A stretch of 50,408 bases of DNA from NCBI GenBank assembly GCA_022511225.1, contig JAFLRZ010000014.1:1-50408 (forward strand), written 5' to 3'. Position numbers and translations under genes: made by a program. Origin of the DNA: Eubacterium sp. Its GTDB lineage: Bacteria; Bacillota; Clostridia; Oscillospirales; Acutalibacteraceae. Below, piece by piece: positions 7,868-16,641 of this stretch (position 1 is the first letter of the stretch; every line of letters starts with the position of its first letter). Under the pieces are notes generated by a model, which was not told where the DNA came from, ran no database searches, and saw only the letters and a list, made by a program, of their open reading frames with translations.

Positions 7868-9169
7868 TTATATATCTTTTTGTGCCGGATTATTCAAAAC
7901 CTCTCCGCTTTCATCAAAGCGTGAGCCGTGGCAAGGACAGTCCCAGCTATGCTCTGCCTTATTCCATTTAAGTGCGCAGCCGAGATGTGAACATCTTTTA
8001 GTAGTCGGTGTCAATAAATTTACAATAGATTCGACACTGTTTACTGCAAGCTGAGGCGTAATCATATTCCTTGACGGAGAAAAAAGCTCCTGATATTCGC
8101 TTTTTCCGTCAGTAATCAAATCTGCAATAATGCCGGCTGATACCATAGAAGATGTCATACCCCATTTATTAAAACCGCTTGAAACGTATAAATCAGGTGT
8201 CATTGCCGAATAATTACCCGAATACATAATGCCGTCAAGCGACATACAGTCCTGAGTTGCCCAGTAAAATTCTTCGCTTGATTCAGGGTAAATTCTTTTA
8301 GCCGTTTCCCTCAGCTCACTCCAACCACCGCCGCTCTTACCTGTACGGTGTGAGCCTCCGCCAAGGAGCAAATAATCATTATAGCCCCTGAAAGACAGCC
8401 CCTTCTCATCCTCATTGATGTACATTCCGTTAAGCTTTTGCGCATTTTTTAACGCAATTACGTAAGACCTGTCTTGGTATAATTTCATTGAGTAGTTTCC
8501 GTGTCTGTTTATAAATGGAAAATGTGTTGCAACCACAATTTTCTTTGCCTTAATAGTTGCTTTTTCAGTTATAATGCTATTGTTTTTAACATTAAGAGCG
8601 AATGTGTTTTCGTATATATTAAGACTTTCCGATAGGGGAGCAAGAAGCTTTAACGGATTAAACTGCGCCTGATTTGAAAACTTGATAGCTCCCAATACTT
8701 TTATTGGCAGCTCTGTTTTATCGGTAAAATCAAAAGGAATACCTGATTTATTGAGTGCCTCAGCTTCCTTATGAATTTTTGCTTCAAAGTCAGTAGTATA
8801 AACGTAATTATCCTTTATCTCAAAATCGCAATCTATCTCCTGAGCAAGAGCACGGTATTTTTCAATCGCTTCCTGATTTGCTTTATAATAAAGCTTTGCT
8901 GCCTCCGCACCCTTACTGCTGACAATTTTATTATAAATCAGTCCGTGTTGGGAAGTTATCTTCGCAGTCGTGTTACACGTAACACCTTGAAGAATTCGAT
9001 TTTTTTCAATAAGAGTACATTCAACACCTCTTTGACTTAATTCATAAGCTGTTAATATTCCGGCAATACCTCCTCCGATTATTAGTACGTCAGTTTTAGC
9101 ATCTGTATCTAAAGAAGGGAATTGTTTAATATTTATTTCATCATTCCATACTGAAATATGCTTACTCAT
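7868..9169 (-). CDS. FAD-dependent oxidoreductase with C-terminal Rieske [2Fe-2S] domain
   Basis: A 433-residue protein. Residues 27-37 (DVLIIGGGIAG) are the dinucleotide-binding fold of the DAO/glycine-oxidase flavoprotein family. Residues 393-414 are a Rieske centre: CSHLGC gives Cys393 and His395, and CPCHGSRF gives Cys411 and His414. Such fusions are known in Firmicutes and Bacteroidetes as FAD-dependent oxidoreductases of unknown substrate. The protein stops soon after the second Rieske motif and is shorter than many relatives (about 480-510), so part of the Rieske fold may be trimmed. GGGGTG precedes the ATG. Monocistronic; the 244-base divergent region upstream serves the next gene as well. 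Confidence 0.87.
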   Translation of the reverse strand: MSKHISVWNDEINIKQFPSLDTDAKTDVLIIGGGIAGILTAYELSQRGVECTLIEKNRILQGVTCNTTAKITSQHGLIYNKIVSSKGAEAAKLYYKANQEAIEKYRALAQEIDCDFEIKDNYVYTTDFEAKIHKEAEALNKSGIPFDFTDKTELPIKVLGAIKFSNQAQFNPLKLLAPLSESLNIYENTFALNVKNNSIITEKATIKAKKIVVATHFPFINRHGNYSMKLYQDRSYVIALKNAQKLNGMYINEDEKGLSFRGYNDYLLLGGGSHRTGKSGGGWSELRETAKRIYPESSEEFYWATQDCMSLDGIMYSGNYSAMTPDLYVSSGFNKWGMTSSMVSAGIIADLITDGKSEYQELFSPSRNMITPQLAVNSVESIVNLLTPTTKRCSHLGCALKWNKAEHSWDCPCHGSRFDESGEVLNNPAQKDI

Positions 9170-9355
9170 TTGTACACCCCATCCAATAATTATTTAGTTT
9201 TACTTTATGCATTTAATAATTTTTTATTCATAAAATACCATAAAATAACAACAGATAGTGGCTGTTTATAATGTTATATACTACTAAATATTTCGAAAAT
9301 GTTATAATGTTTACAATTTATTCATAAAAATAGTCGGTTTATGAAGAATTTGTTG

Positions 9356-9384
9356 TTGAAATTTTATAATGATGATGTTATACT
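9356..9384 (+). promoter_or_regulatory. Sigma-A-type promoter of the Lys-rich membrane protein
   Basis: TTGAAA (9356-9361), 17 bases, TATACT (9379-9384), with a TGT extended -10 element, the same design as the promoter at 2584. The rest of the 9170-9413 gap is very AT-rich and shows no further clear element; the opposing promoter for the flavoprotein gene was not identified. Confidence 0.68.
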
Positions 9385-9413
9385 ACTATTAGACTTATAA
9401 GGGGGTTAATGCC

Positions 9414-10289
9414 TTGAGTAAAGAAGAAAAAACTGCAAAGAAGCTTGCTAAAAAAGAAACTAAGCAAGCAAAGAAACAAGCTAAGTTTGATAAGGCTTCA
9501 GCTAAATATCAGGCTAAAGCTGCAAAAAAGCATCAGAAGGATTACGATAAATTCGTAAAAGAAACTGAAAAGAAAAATGCAAAACTTCAGCAAAAGGCAC
9601 AAAAAGACGGCAAAGAATTTGTTCCTATTGCAATTCCGGCAGCTGATGTTTATCAGACTAAGAGCGAAATTAAGGCTGCTAAAGCCGGCAAAAAAGCATA
9701 TGCTTCATATGTAAAGAAGCTCGAGAAGAAGAATGCAAAGGCTGAAAAGAAATCTGCCAAGAAGGGCAAGCCATTTGTTGCAACTCCTATTCCTACAGAA
9801 GAGGAATTTCTCGCAGGCAATGCAAATGTGCACAAGACTCGTAACATCATTCTTATGATAATTCTTCTGCTCCTCATTTGCTTCTTGATTTACTTTATCA
9901 TTATGTATATCAATTATGAGTATACACCACATCTTCCAGAGGAAACAACTGTTACTGAAGATGAAGAGGCTGTTCCTGCAGATTATCCTCCATATGAAAA
10001 CCCTCACGAGATTACTACTACACCAAACTACAGCATAGCTGATGCTAAGCTTTATCTCAAGCAGGCGTTAAATGATAACTGGGGTGACATTGGATTAAGC
10101 CATGATCCATCCGGAAGCGCAATTTCATATAACAACAGAATGGAAACTATTAACGGCGCAGAATGTTATATGTTCACTTGCGATGGAAATACATACGCAG
10201 TATCCATTAAGCTTTCAGCAGCTTACTTATGCAAAAATGGCGATTACATACCTGTAGGCTTTAATGATACAAACATTATCTTTGGATAA
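9414..10289 (+). CDS. Lys/Ala-rich single-pass membrane protein, function unknown
   Basis: The start is a TTG at 9414, eight bases after GGGGG. A tiny ATGCCTTGA overlaps it, so a ribosome starting at that ATG would stop on the TTGA. Residues 1-140 are highly basic, Lys/Ala-rich and probably coiled-coil. They contain an internal duplication: residues about 43-75 and 95-127 share the pattern VK..EKKNAK...K..GK.FV..PIP. Residues 144-166 are one transmembrane helix. The rest (about 125 residues, with two Thr/Glu/Pro-rich stretches first) would lie outside by the positive-inside rule. No known family recognised. The basic cytoplasmic arm could bind nucleic acid or acidic partners; this is inference. 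Confidence 0.8.
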   Translation: MSKEEKTAKKLAKKETKQAKKQAKFDKASAKYQAKAAKKHQKDYDKFVKETEKKNAKLQQKAQKDGKEFVPIAIPAADVYQTKSEIKAAKAGKKAYASYVKKLEKKNAKAEKKSAKKGKPFVATPIPTEEEFLAGNANVHKTRNIILMIILLLLICFLIYFIIMYINYEYTPHLPEETTVTEDEEAVPADYPPYENPHEITTTPNYSIADAKLYLKQALNDNWGDIGLSHDPSGSAISYNNRMETINGAECYMFTCDGNTYAVSIKLSAAYLCKNGDYIPVGFNDTNIIFG

Positions 10290-10294
10290 TTAAC

Positions 10295-10319
10295 AAAGAC
10301 CTCTCACTGAGAGGTCTTT
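10295..10319 (+). terminator. Terminator after the Lys-rich membrane protein
   Basis: Stem AAAGACCTCTC / GAGAGGTCTTT with a 3-base loop, five bases after the stop codon. The following T run is interrupted (AGATTTTT). Confidence 0.78.
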
Positions 10320-10332
10320 AGATTTTTAAAAT

Positions 10333-10410
10333 AACAAAATTGTATTAAGTAGAATTTCTTTAGGGAGCGATGACCGCATCGCTTCGCGTGCAAGCACCTA
10401 ATATAAAAGC
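10333..10410. repeat. Dispersed intergenic repeat, copy 2
   Basis: Starts AACAAAATTGTATT, identical to the start of the copy at 33855. It then carries TAGGGAG and the core CGATGACCGCATCG (10368-10381) and ends CGTGCAAGCACCT.ATATAAAAGC, nearly identical to the end of the copy at 23.7 kb. It lies between two terminators at a convergent gene junction. Confidence 0.8.
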
Positions 10411-10457
10411 AAAAAAGCAGAAACTTGGGACGATCTACATAGAGTTTCTGCTTTTTT
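10411..10457. terminator. Bidirectional terminator facing UPF0210 gene
   Basis: A 15-bp stem (AAAAAAGCAGAAACT with AGTTTCTGCTTTTTT) around a 17-base loop, with T tracts on both strands. It ends transcription of the minus-strand UPF0210/ACT operon. Confidence 0.85.
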
Positions 10458-10477
10458 AATTATTTTTGCATATATTA

Positions 10478-11833
10478 TTAATTCTTAAGACTATGAAGCG
10501 GTGCAGGGATTTTACCGCCCCTATTTATAAATTGAGCAGGGGATTTTGTGTTTACAGGCATTACGGGACCGCTGCCAAGGAGTCCGCCGAATTCAAGCTC
10601 GTCACCAATCTTTTTGCCTATTGCAGGAATTAGTCTTACCGCAGTCGTTTTGTTGTTTACCATACCGATTGCAGCCTCGTCAGCAATAATTCCGCTGATT
10701 ACCTCGGGAGAAGTATCTCCGGGAATTACAATCATATCAAGTCCTACCGAGCATACGGCTGTCATAGCCTCTAATTTTTCAATAGAAAGCGAACCTGATT
10801 TTGCAGCATCAATCATACCTGCATCCTCAGAAACGGGAATAAACGCACCCGAAAGTCCGCCAACACTTGACGATGCCATAACACCGCCTTTTTTAACGGC
10901 ATCATTGAGCATTGCAAGGCAAGCTGTAGTACCGGCAGCACCACACTGCTCGAGACCGATTTCCTCTAAGATGTGAGCAACAGAGTCGCCAACTGCAGGA
11001 GTAGGAGCAAGTGAGAGATCTACAATTCCAAACGGAATATTAAGCCTTCTTGATGCCTCCACACCAACAAGCTGACCCATACGAGTAACCTTAAATGCAG
11101 TTTTCTTTATAAGCTCTGCAATCTCATTAATTGAGTATTCAGGGTGCTTTGATACGGCACTTCTTACAACACCCGGTCCCGAAACTCCGACATTGATAAC
11201 ACAGTCAGGCTCAGAAACACCGTGAAACGCTCCTGCCATAAACGGATTATCCTCGGGTGCATTGCAAAATACTACAAGCTTACCTGCACCAATGCAGTCA
11301 TCATCCTTTGTAAGCTCAGCAGCCTCTTTAATCTTTTGACCCATAATTTTTACTGCATCAAGATTAATTCCCGCCTTCGTTGAGCCGATATTAACAGAAG
11401 AGCAGATGTGCTGAGTTCTTGCAAGAGCTTCGGGAATAGAATTAATAAGCTCTAAATCTCCTGCGGCAAAGCCCTTTTGAACAAGCGCACTGTAGCCGCC
11501 TATGAAGTTTACACCGATTGTCTGCGCTGCTTTTTCAAGCGTAAGAGCATATTTTACAGGGTCACCGCCGCTTATTCCTGCAAGCAGAGAAATGGGGGTA
11601 ACGCTTACTCTTTTATTAATAATTGGTATACCGTACTCAGCCTCAATATTTTCGCCTGTTTCAACAAGCTTTTCAGCCTTTGTGCATATTTTGTCATAGA
11701 CCTTGGTACAGGCTTTATCAATATCTGAATCAGCACAGCTTAATAATGATATGCCCATTGTAGTTGTGCGGATATCAAGACATTCATCCTGTATCATTCT
11801 TATTGTTTCAAGAATATCGTTTGTATTAATCAA
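10478..11833 (-). CDS. UPF0210 (PFL/DUF711) family protein
   Basis: A 451-residue protein of the widely conserved UPF0210 family, a relative of the glycyl-radical-enzyme fold with no proven activity. Family-typical stretches seen are [37 protein letters not shown] and [16 protein letters not shown]. Start is TTG at 11833, seven bases after GGAGG. The protein begins [17 protein letters not shown] as in relatives. It is encoded 11 bases after the ACT-domain gene, the pairing seen in many Firmicutes (for example pneumococcal SP_0238/SP_0239), which suggests that the ACT protein senses an amino-acid-like ligand for it. Confidence 0.92.
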   Translation of the reverse strand: MINTNDILETIRMIQDECLDIRTTTMGISLLSCADSDIDKACTKVYDKICTKAEKLVETGENIEAEYGIPIINKRVSVTPISLLAGISGGDPVKYALTLEKAAQTIGVNFIGGYSALVQKGFAAGDLELINSIPEALARTQHICSSVNIGSTKAGINLDAVKIMGQKIKEAAELTKDDDCIGAGKLVVFCNAPEDNPFMAGAFHGVSEPDCVINVGVSGPGVVRSAVSKHPEYSINEIAELIKKTAFKVTRMGQLVGVEASRRLNIPFGIVDLSLAPTPAVGDSVAHILEEIGLEQCGAAGTTACLAMLNDAVKKGGVMASSSVGGLSGAFIPVSEDAGMIDAAKSGSLSIEKLEAMTAVCSVGLDMIVIPGDTSPEVISGIIADEAAIGMVNNKTTAVRLIPAIGKKIGDELEFGGLLGSGPVMPVNTKSPAQFINRGGKIPAPLHSLKN

Positions 11834-11844
11834 GGATTTTCCTC

Positions 11845-12114
11845 CTAAATTCTATGCATTGAATTAAAAATATCTTCGTGCATTACGTGAATTGAAAGAT
11901 TGCTGTTCTTGCCGTATTCGCCCAGCTCCTGTGAAAACGTTGTGAATTCAACAGAGCTTTTTGAAATATCAGCCATCATAATCATACAAAACATATCCTC
12001 AAGAACTGATTGAGATACCTCTGTAATATTAACGTTGCATTTAGCACAGACGTCAGATACCTTTGCAAGAATACCGACACTGTCTTTGCCGACTACAGTT
12101 ATAACTGCTCTCAT
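11845..12114 (-). CDS. UPF0237 ACT-domain protein
   Basis: An 89-residue stand-alone ACT domain, the small ligand-binding fold that usually binds amino acids. [20 protein letters not shown] is the first strand and helix with the Gly/Ile/Leu ligand-loop pattern. The start is placed at 12114, not at the ATG 15 bases earlier: the earlier ATG overlaps the GGAGG that serves the 12114 start with eight bases of spacing, and 89 residues is the family's normal size. It leads the operon with the UPF0210 gene. Confidence 0.9.
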   Translation of the reverse strand: MRAVITVVGKDSVGILAKVSDVCAKCNVNITEVSQSVLEDMFCMIMMADISKSSVEFTTFSQELGEYGKNSNLSIHVMHEDIFNSMHRI

Positions 12115-12144
12115 ATGATAGTCCTCCATAAATTGTTTGCTAAA

Positions 12145-12173
12145 ATTATAGCAGAGTGTAAAACTTTTTTCAA
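12145..12173 (-). promoter_or_regulatory. Sigma-A promoter of the ACT/UPF0210 operon
   Basis: On the minus strand TTGAAA (12173-12168), 17 bases, TATAAT (12150-12145), with an extended TGC before the -10 box. It is 31 bases upstream of the chosen ACT start. Confidence 0.82.
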
Positions 12174-12253
12174 CAAAGTATAGAAATATGTTTAATTTTT
12201 TTTCATAATGTGATACAATATACGATATAATTTTGAAAACAGAGAGGCTGACC

Positions 12254-13060
12254 TTGAAATATACTAATTTCTATGATATGCATACTCACAGCATTCATAG
12301 CTTTGACGGCAATGACAAGATAAGCGACTTGTTTGAAAGTGCCGTAAGGCAAAACGCAAAAGGAATTGCAATAACCGATCATTGCGACATTGACGGAGTG
12401 CCTGATTATCTTAAGCTTTGCAATGCTCAGAAGCAGGATTTCATTGACACAAGCAAGGAGTATGATAAAAAACTTAATACTATCCTCGGACTCGAGGTCG
12501 GGCAGGGTATATACAGAAAATCTCAAAGCGAGGATATATACCAAAATCTCGGATATGATTTTATTTTGGGTTCAATCCATAATCTTGAAAATATGGAGGA
12601 TTTCTATTTTCTCGATTACAAAAAATTTGATGTAAAAAAGCTTCTTGAAAAGTATTTTACTGATTTGCTTGAGCTTGCGCAGTGGGGATATTTTGACTCC
12701 CTTGCTCATATGACGTATCCTCTCAGATACATTGTCGCAAGAGAGCGTATAGACGTTGACATCAGCATATATCAGGAGCTTTTGGATGCAATTTTCGAAT
12801 CACTTATAAAAAATAAAAAGGCACTTGAAATTAATACTTCGGGACTTTTTATGGACATCAACTCAACGCTTCCCGATTATAATTTGATAAAAAGATACAG
12901 ACAGCTTGGCGGTGAGTATATCACAGTAGGCTCCGACTCCCATTATGCCGATAAGGTCTTTCAAGGCATAAATGAGGGAATGGATTTAGCACTTAAGGCA
13001 GGCTTTGAGAATATAACGATTTATGATAAGCACACACCTATTTTAATTCCTATAAAGTGA
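12254..13060 (+). CDS. PHP-domain histidinol-phosphatase-like protein (HisJ type)
   Basis: A 268-residue metal-dependent phosphoesterase of the PHP superfamily. Motifs in order are DMHTHSIHS, AITDHCD, LGLEVGQ, GSIHNLENM and GSDSHYADK, which give the His/Asp/Glu set for the trinuclear metal site. HisJ enzymes dephosphorylate histidinol phosphate in histidine synthesis. No other his genes are nearby, so another small phosphomonoester is possible. The start is taken as TTG 12254, six bases after GAGAGG. A further TTG at 12233 would directly follow a TATAAT element (12226-12231) and so probably lies upstream of the transcript. It opens a dense plus-strand gene run that ends at 18598. Confidence 0.82.
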   Translation: MKYTNFYDMHTHSIHSFDGNDKISDLFESAVRQNAKGIAITDHCDIDGVPDYLKLCNAQKQDFIDTSKEYDKKLNTILGLEVGQGIYRKSQSEDIYQNLGYDFILGSIHNLENMEDFYFLDYKKFDVKKLLEKYFTDLLELAQWGYFDSLAHMTYPLRYIVARERIDVDISIYQELLDAIFESLIKNKKALEINTSGLFMDINSTLPDYNLIKRYRQLGGEYITVGSDSHYADKVFQGINEGMDLALKAGFENITIYDKHTPILIPIK

Positions 13061-13069
13061 GGTAATATT

Positions 13070-13549
13070 ATGAAAAAAGTTCTTGAAATAATCGAAAAAA
13101 ATCCGAGACTTACAAATGCAGAAATAGCTGTTATGCTCGGTGTAAGTGAAGAAGATATCGAAAAAAAGCTGAAAGCACTCGAGGATGACGGCATTATCAA
13201 GGGCTACAGATCTATTATCGATAAGGATAAGGCTGATATTCAAAGCGTAACGGCACTTATCGAAATCAAGGTGCAGCCGAAGTTCGGTCACGGCTTTGAC
13301 GAGCTTGCAAAACGTATTTCTGAGCTTGAAGAGGTTGAAAGCGTGTACCTTATGAGCGGTGCGTATGATTTGTGCTGCCTTGTTTCCGATAAGACATTTC
13401 AGGAGGTTGCAATGTTCGTTGCTAACAGGCTTTCTCCTATGGATAGCGTCGTTTCAACTGCAACCCACTTTATTCTGAAGAAGTATAAGGAGCAGGGAAT
13501 ATTCTTTACTGAAGCACCAAAGGATGACAGGGGGTACATTTCACTTTGA
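13070..13549 (+). CDS. Lrp/AsnC family transcriptional regulator
   Basis: A 159-residue protein with an N-terminal winged helix (NPRLTNAEIAVMLGVSEEDIE, recognition around residues 12-45) and a C-terminal RAM/AsnC ligand-binding domain (ALIEIKVQP through VYLMSGAYDLCCLV). Lrp-type proteins form dimers to hexadecamers and respond to amino acids. Its stop overlaps the TTG start of the aminotransferase by four bases, so the two are translationally coupled and the regulator probably controls this operon in response to the aminotransferase's substrate or product. Confidence 0.93.
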   Translation: MKKVLEIIEKNPRLTNAEIAVMLGVSEEDIEKKLKALEDDGIIKGYRSIIDKDKADIQSVTALIEIKVQPKFGHGFDELAKRISELEEVESVYLMSGAYDLCCLVSDKTFQEVAMFVANRLSPMDSVVSTATHFILKKYKEQGIFFTEAPKDDRGYISL

Positions 13550-14733
13550 TTAACTATGATGAATTCCTTAATCCTGACTTAATGTCCATTAAACCGAGCG
13601 GTATAAGAAAATTCTTTTCTATTGCCGAGGAAATGGATAACGTTATATCTCTCGGTGTAGGTGAGCCTGACTTTCTTACACCGTGGCATATAAGGCAAAC
13701 GGGCATTGATGCTCTTGAAAAAGGCATTACAAGGTATACTGCCAATGCAGGTCTTATTCAGCTTCGCCGTGAAATTGCAGAATTTTATGAGAGAAAATAC
13801 AATGTTGCTTACGATCCAAAGACGGATATAATCGTCACTGTCGGAGGTTCTGAGGGTATTGATATGTGTATTCGCTCGGTTATATGTTCGGGTGACGAGG
13901 TGCTTGTCGTTGAGCCGTCATTCGTATGCTACAAGCCTATTGTAGAAATCTGTGGCGGAGTTGCTGTACCAATTGTAACGACTGATGAAAATAGCTTTCG
14001 TCTTACTCCTGAAGCGCTTGAAAACGCAATTACAGACAAGACAAAGCTTCTTATTCTCCCTTATCCTAATAATCCAACAGGTGCGGTTATGCGCAAAGAG
14101 GATCTGGCGGCAATTGCCAAGGTAATCAAAAAGCATAATCTTTTAGTCCTTTCTGACGAAATCTACAGCGAGCTTACATACGGTGATCAGCCTCACGTTT
14201 CAATAGCATCAATTTCAGGTATGAAAGAAAGAACTATCGTAATCAACGGCTTTTCAAAAACTTATTCAATGACAGGCTGGCGCCTCGGCTACGCTCTCGG
14301 TCCCGAGCCTATAATAACGCAGATGACAAAGCTCCATCAGTTTGCCATTATGTCTGCACCGACTAACTCGCAGTATGCTGCTATTGAGGCACTGAGAAAC
14401 GGCGACAATGATATCGAAAAGATGCGTGATGACTATGATATGCGTCGTCGTTTTACAGTAAATGCATTCAGGAGTATAGGACTTGATTGCTTCGAGCCTG
14501 AAGGAGCTTTCTATATTTTTCCTTGTATTAAGTCAACAGGACTTTCATCAGAGGAATTTTGCGAAAGGCTTATTTTAAGCAAGCGTGTTGCGGTCGTTCC
14601 CGGCAATGCCTTTGGCGATTCAGGTGAAGGGTATATACGTGTTTCATATTGCTATTCAATTGATAATATTAAGCAAGCAGTTAAAAGAATTGAAGAATTT
14701 ATAAACGAGCTTGGAGAAAATAATGGAAATTAA
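13546..14733 (+). CDS. Pyridoxal-phosphate aminotransferase, class I/II
   Basis: A 395-residue fold-type I enzyme. Landmarks are GxGEPDF (residues 37-43), the cofactor-binding Asn in NNPTGA (175-180), Asp204 in SDEIYS and the Schiff-base Lys238 in GFSKTYSMTGWR, followed by the usual Arg. The sequence resembles the aspartate/aromatic aminotransferase PatA-AspC branch; the donor acid is not certain. TTG start at 13546 overlaps the regulator's stop; GGGGG lies 11 bases upstream and no alternative in-frame ATG exists nearby. ispE begins inside its last codons. Confidence 0.92.
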   Translation: MINYDEFLNPDLMSIKPSGIRKFFSIAEEMDNVISLGVGEPDFLTPWHIRQTGIDALEKGITRYTANAGLIQLRREIAEFYERKYNVAYDPKTDIIVTVGGSEGIDMCIRSVICSGDEVLVVEPSFVCYKPIVEICGGVAVPIVTTDENSFRLTPEALENAITDKTKLLILPYPNNPTGAVMRKEDLAAIAKVIKKHNLLVLSDEIYSELTYGDQPHVSIASISGMKERTIVINGFSKTYSMTGWRLGYALGPEPIITQMTKLHQFAIMSAPTNSQYAAIEALRNGDNDIEKMRDDYDMRRRFTVNAFRSIGLDCFEPEGAFYIFPCIKSTGLSSEEFCERLILSKRVAVVPGNAFGDSGEGYIRVSYCYSIDNIKQAVKRIEEFINELGENNGN

Positions 14734-15598
14734 AGTTAAGGCATATGCAAAAATTAATCTGCTTCTCGACATAGTTGCAAAAAGGAATGACGGCTATCAC
14801 GATTTATTTATGATAATGCAGAGCATAGGTCTTTATGACACCGTCACTGTAACACAGAATAAAAGCAAAAAAATTTCAATTACCTGCAATATTGACGATA
14901 TTCCGCTTGACGAAAGCAATATTGCCCACAAGGCAGCAGCAGCTTTCTTTAAGAGTACAAAAATCAAAAACAGCGGAATTAATATTGATATTCAAAAAAG
15001 AATACCACACGCAGCAGGTCTTGCAGGCGGCAGTGCTGACGGCGCAGGTGTGCTTGTTGCACTCAATAAACTTTTTGATGCAAAGCTTTCAGATGATGAG
15101 CTGTGCGCTATCGGTGTAAAAATAGGCGCAGACGTTCCGTTTTGCATTAAGGGCGGTACTCTTCTTGCTCAGGGAATAGGTGACGTTCTGAACAAGGTTA
15201 AGCCGCTTAGAAGATGCTATATTCTGATTGCAAAGCCGGACTGCTCTGTAAATACAGGATATGCATATAAGCAGTTTGACGAATGCGGAAAGGTGCATAC
15301 TCCTGATAAATTCGGTATGCTTTGCGCAATGCAGGGCAGAGATCTTGCTGATATTGCAGGAAGAATGGAAAACGTTTTTGAGCAGTTTATATTAGTAGAA
15401 AATAAGGTTGAAATTAAAAATATTATGCGTGAAAACGGTGCTCTCGGTGTCTGTATGAGCGGAAGCGGACCGACAGTCTTTGCAATATATGACGACAAGT
15501 CAAAGGCTGAAAAGACAGCGAAAGAGCTTAAGCCGTTTGCAAAGGATATAGCTGTTACAACCCCTGTATCAAAAGGTTGTAAAATTATAGGTGAATAG
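14723..15598 (+). CDS. ispE: 4-diphosphocytidyl-2-C-methyl-D-erythritol kinase
   Basis: GHMP-family kinase of the non-mevalonate (MEP) isoprenoid pathway, phosphorylating CDP-methylerythritol. The N-terminus KAYAKINLLLDIVAKRNDGY is diagnostic for IspE. The ATP-binding motif PHAAGLAGGSADGAG is at residues 95-109, GADVPFC follows, and the C-terminal GSGPTVFA motif is intact. The start is ATG 14723 with GGAGA seven bases before; a TTG at 14711 in frame contains that site and is unlikely. It overlaps the aminotransferase by 11 bases and is 291 residues, normal size. Confidence 0.96.
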   Translation: MEIKVKAYAKINLLLDIVAKRNDGYHDLFMIMQSIGLYDTVTVTQNKSKKISITCNIDDIPLDESNIAHKAAAAFFKSTKIKNSGINIDIQKRIPHAAGLAGGSADGAGVLVALNKLFDAKLSDDELCAIGVKIGADVPFCIKGGTLLAQGIGDVLNKVKPLRRCYILIAKPDCSVNTGYAYKQFDECGKVHTPDKFGMLCAMQGRDLADIAGRMENVFEQFILVENKVEIKNIMRENGALGVCMSGSGPTVFAIYDDKSKAEKTAKELKPFAKDIAVTTPVSKGCKIIGE

Positions 15599-15599
15599 A

Positions 15600-16619
15600 A
15601 TGAATTATAACAACTTAAAATTCATTGAAGAGTTTAAGACTAAAATTACCAATATCAATCCCACAAAAATTTTATTTGTATGCAGTAGCGAATACGATAG
15701 ATACGGATACAGAAAGGCACTTGATGAGCTTGATATAGAATCTGTATCCTTTACTGATTTCGACCCATGCCCCGAGGTTTCATCTGTTCAAATGGGTATT
15801 GAGCTTATGAACAAGAACTGCTGTGATTTTATAGTAGCAGTCGGTGGCGGAAGTGCTATTGACGTTGCTAAGGGAATTAAGTATTATTCCAAAAAGGAAA
15901 TCGAAATTCTTGCAGTTCCCACTACTGCCGGTACGGGTGCGGAGGTTACAAGGTTTTCCGTGCTTTACAGAAATGCGGATAAAGAATCTGTCAGAAGCTA
16001 CGATATAATTCCTGAATATCAAATTTTTGATTATACTACTCTTAAATCACTGCCTTATGAGCAAAAGGTCGTAACAGGACTTGATGCGTTTGTTCACGCA
16101 GTAGAGGCATACTGGTCTGATGACGCTACTGATGAAAGCCGTGGATATTCTCGTGAAGCGCTCAGGCTTTTCAAAAAAAATTACTGCTCTTTTATAAATA
16201 ATGATGAGCTTTCATATGAGCCTATGATGAAGTGCAGTGAGCTTGCAGGCAGAGCAATTAATATTGCACAGACTACTGCCGCTCACGCTTTCAGCTACAA
16301 GCTTCATAAGCTTAAGAATTATTGGCACGGCCACGCTGTTGCAATCTGTCTTGTGTATATCTGGCAGTATATGAACGATAACGGCAGTGATAAGCTTAAG
16401 TCTAAACTTCGTGACGTAGAAGAAGCATCAGGATTCACACCTGATTCGCTCAAAGCACTGCTTAAAAAAGTCGGTCGTGCGACAGAGCTTACAATGAGTG
16501 AAGAAGAGTTTGATGAAACAGTAAACGGTGTAAATGTTGACAGGCTTAATAATCATCCTATGAAATTCACGTCAGAAGATATTAAGAATATCTATAAATT
16601 ATTTATAACTGTTTCATAG
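15600..16619 (+). CDS. Iron-containing alcohol dehydrogenase family protein
   Basis: A 339-residue group III (Fe-dependent) dehydrogenase. The NAD-binding GGGSAID lies at residues 82-88 and PTTAGTGAE at 107-115. Metal ligands are Asp162, His166, His229 and His243 (with the family's 14-residue spacing), within GLDAFVHAVEAYWS and the YWHGHAVAIC stretch. It is shorter than the usual 380-400 residues and its C-terminal half resembles phosphonoacetaldehyde-reductase-like members more than butanol dehydrogenases; that comparison is from memory and tentative. The start ATG 15600 is five bases after GGTGA and directly follows the ispE stop. Confidence 0.85.
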   Translation: MNYNNLKFIEEFKTKITNINPTKILFVCSSEYDRYGYRKALDELDIESVSFTDFDPCPEVSSVQMGIELMNKNCCDFIVAVGGGSAIDVAKGIKYYSKKEIEILAVPTTAGTGAEVTRFSVLYRNADKESVRSYDIIPEYQIFDYTTLKSLPYEQKVVTGLDAFVHAVEAYWSDDATDESRGYSREALRLFKKNYCSFINNDELSYEPMMKCSELAGRAINIAQTTAAHAFSYKLHKLKNYWHGHAVAICLVYIWQYMNDNGSDKLKSKLRDVEEASGFTPDSLKALLKKVGRATELTMSEEEFDETVNGVNVDRLNNHPMKFTSEDIKNIYKLFITVS

Positions 16620-16641
16620 TGTGCTCATAGAGGTAGAATAT

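Noticed and set aside
9170-9355. Possible riboswitch or small RNA in the AT-rich divergent gap
   Set aside because: No stable paired structure or known motif visible; composition is simply AT-rich.
10548-10976. Plus-strand frame of 142 codons opposite the UPF0210 gene
   Set aside because: Low-complexity Ser/Pro/Ile-rich translation of the reverse strand of a conserved gene.
12233-12253. Upstream TTG as start of the PHP phosphatase
   Set aside because: It immediately follows a TATAAT element, so it probably lies outside the transcript, and it has no Shine-Dalgarno site; TTG 12254 does.
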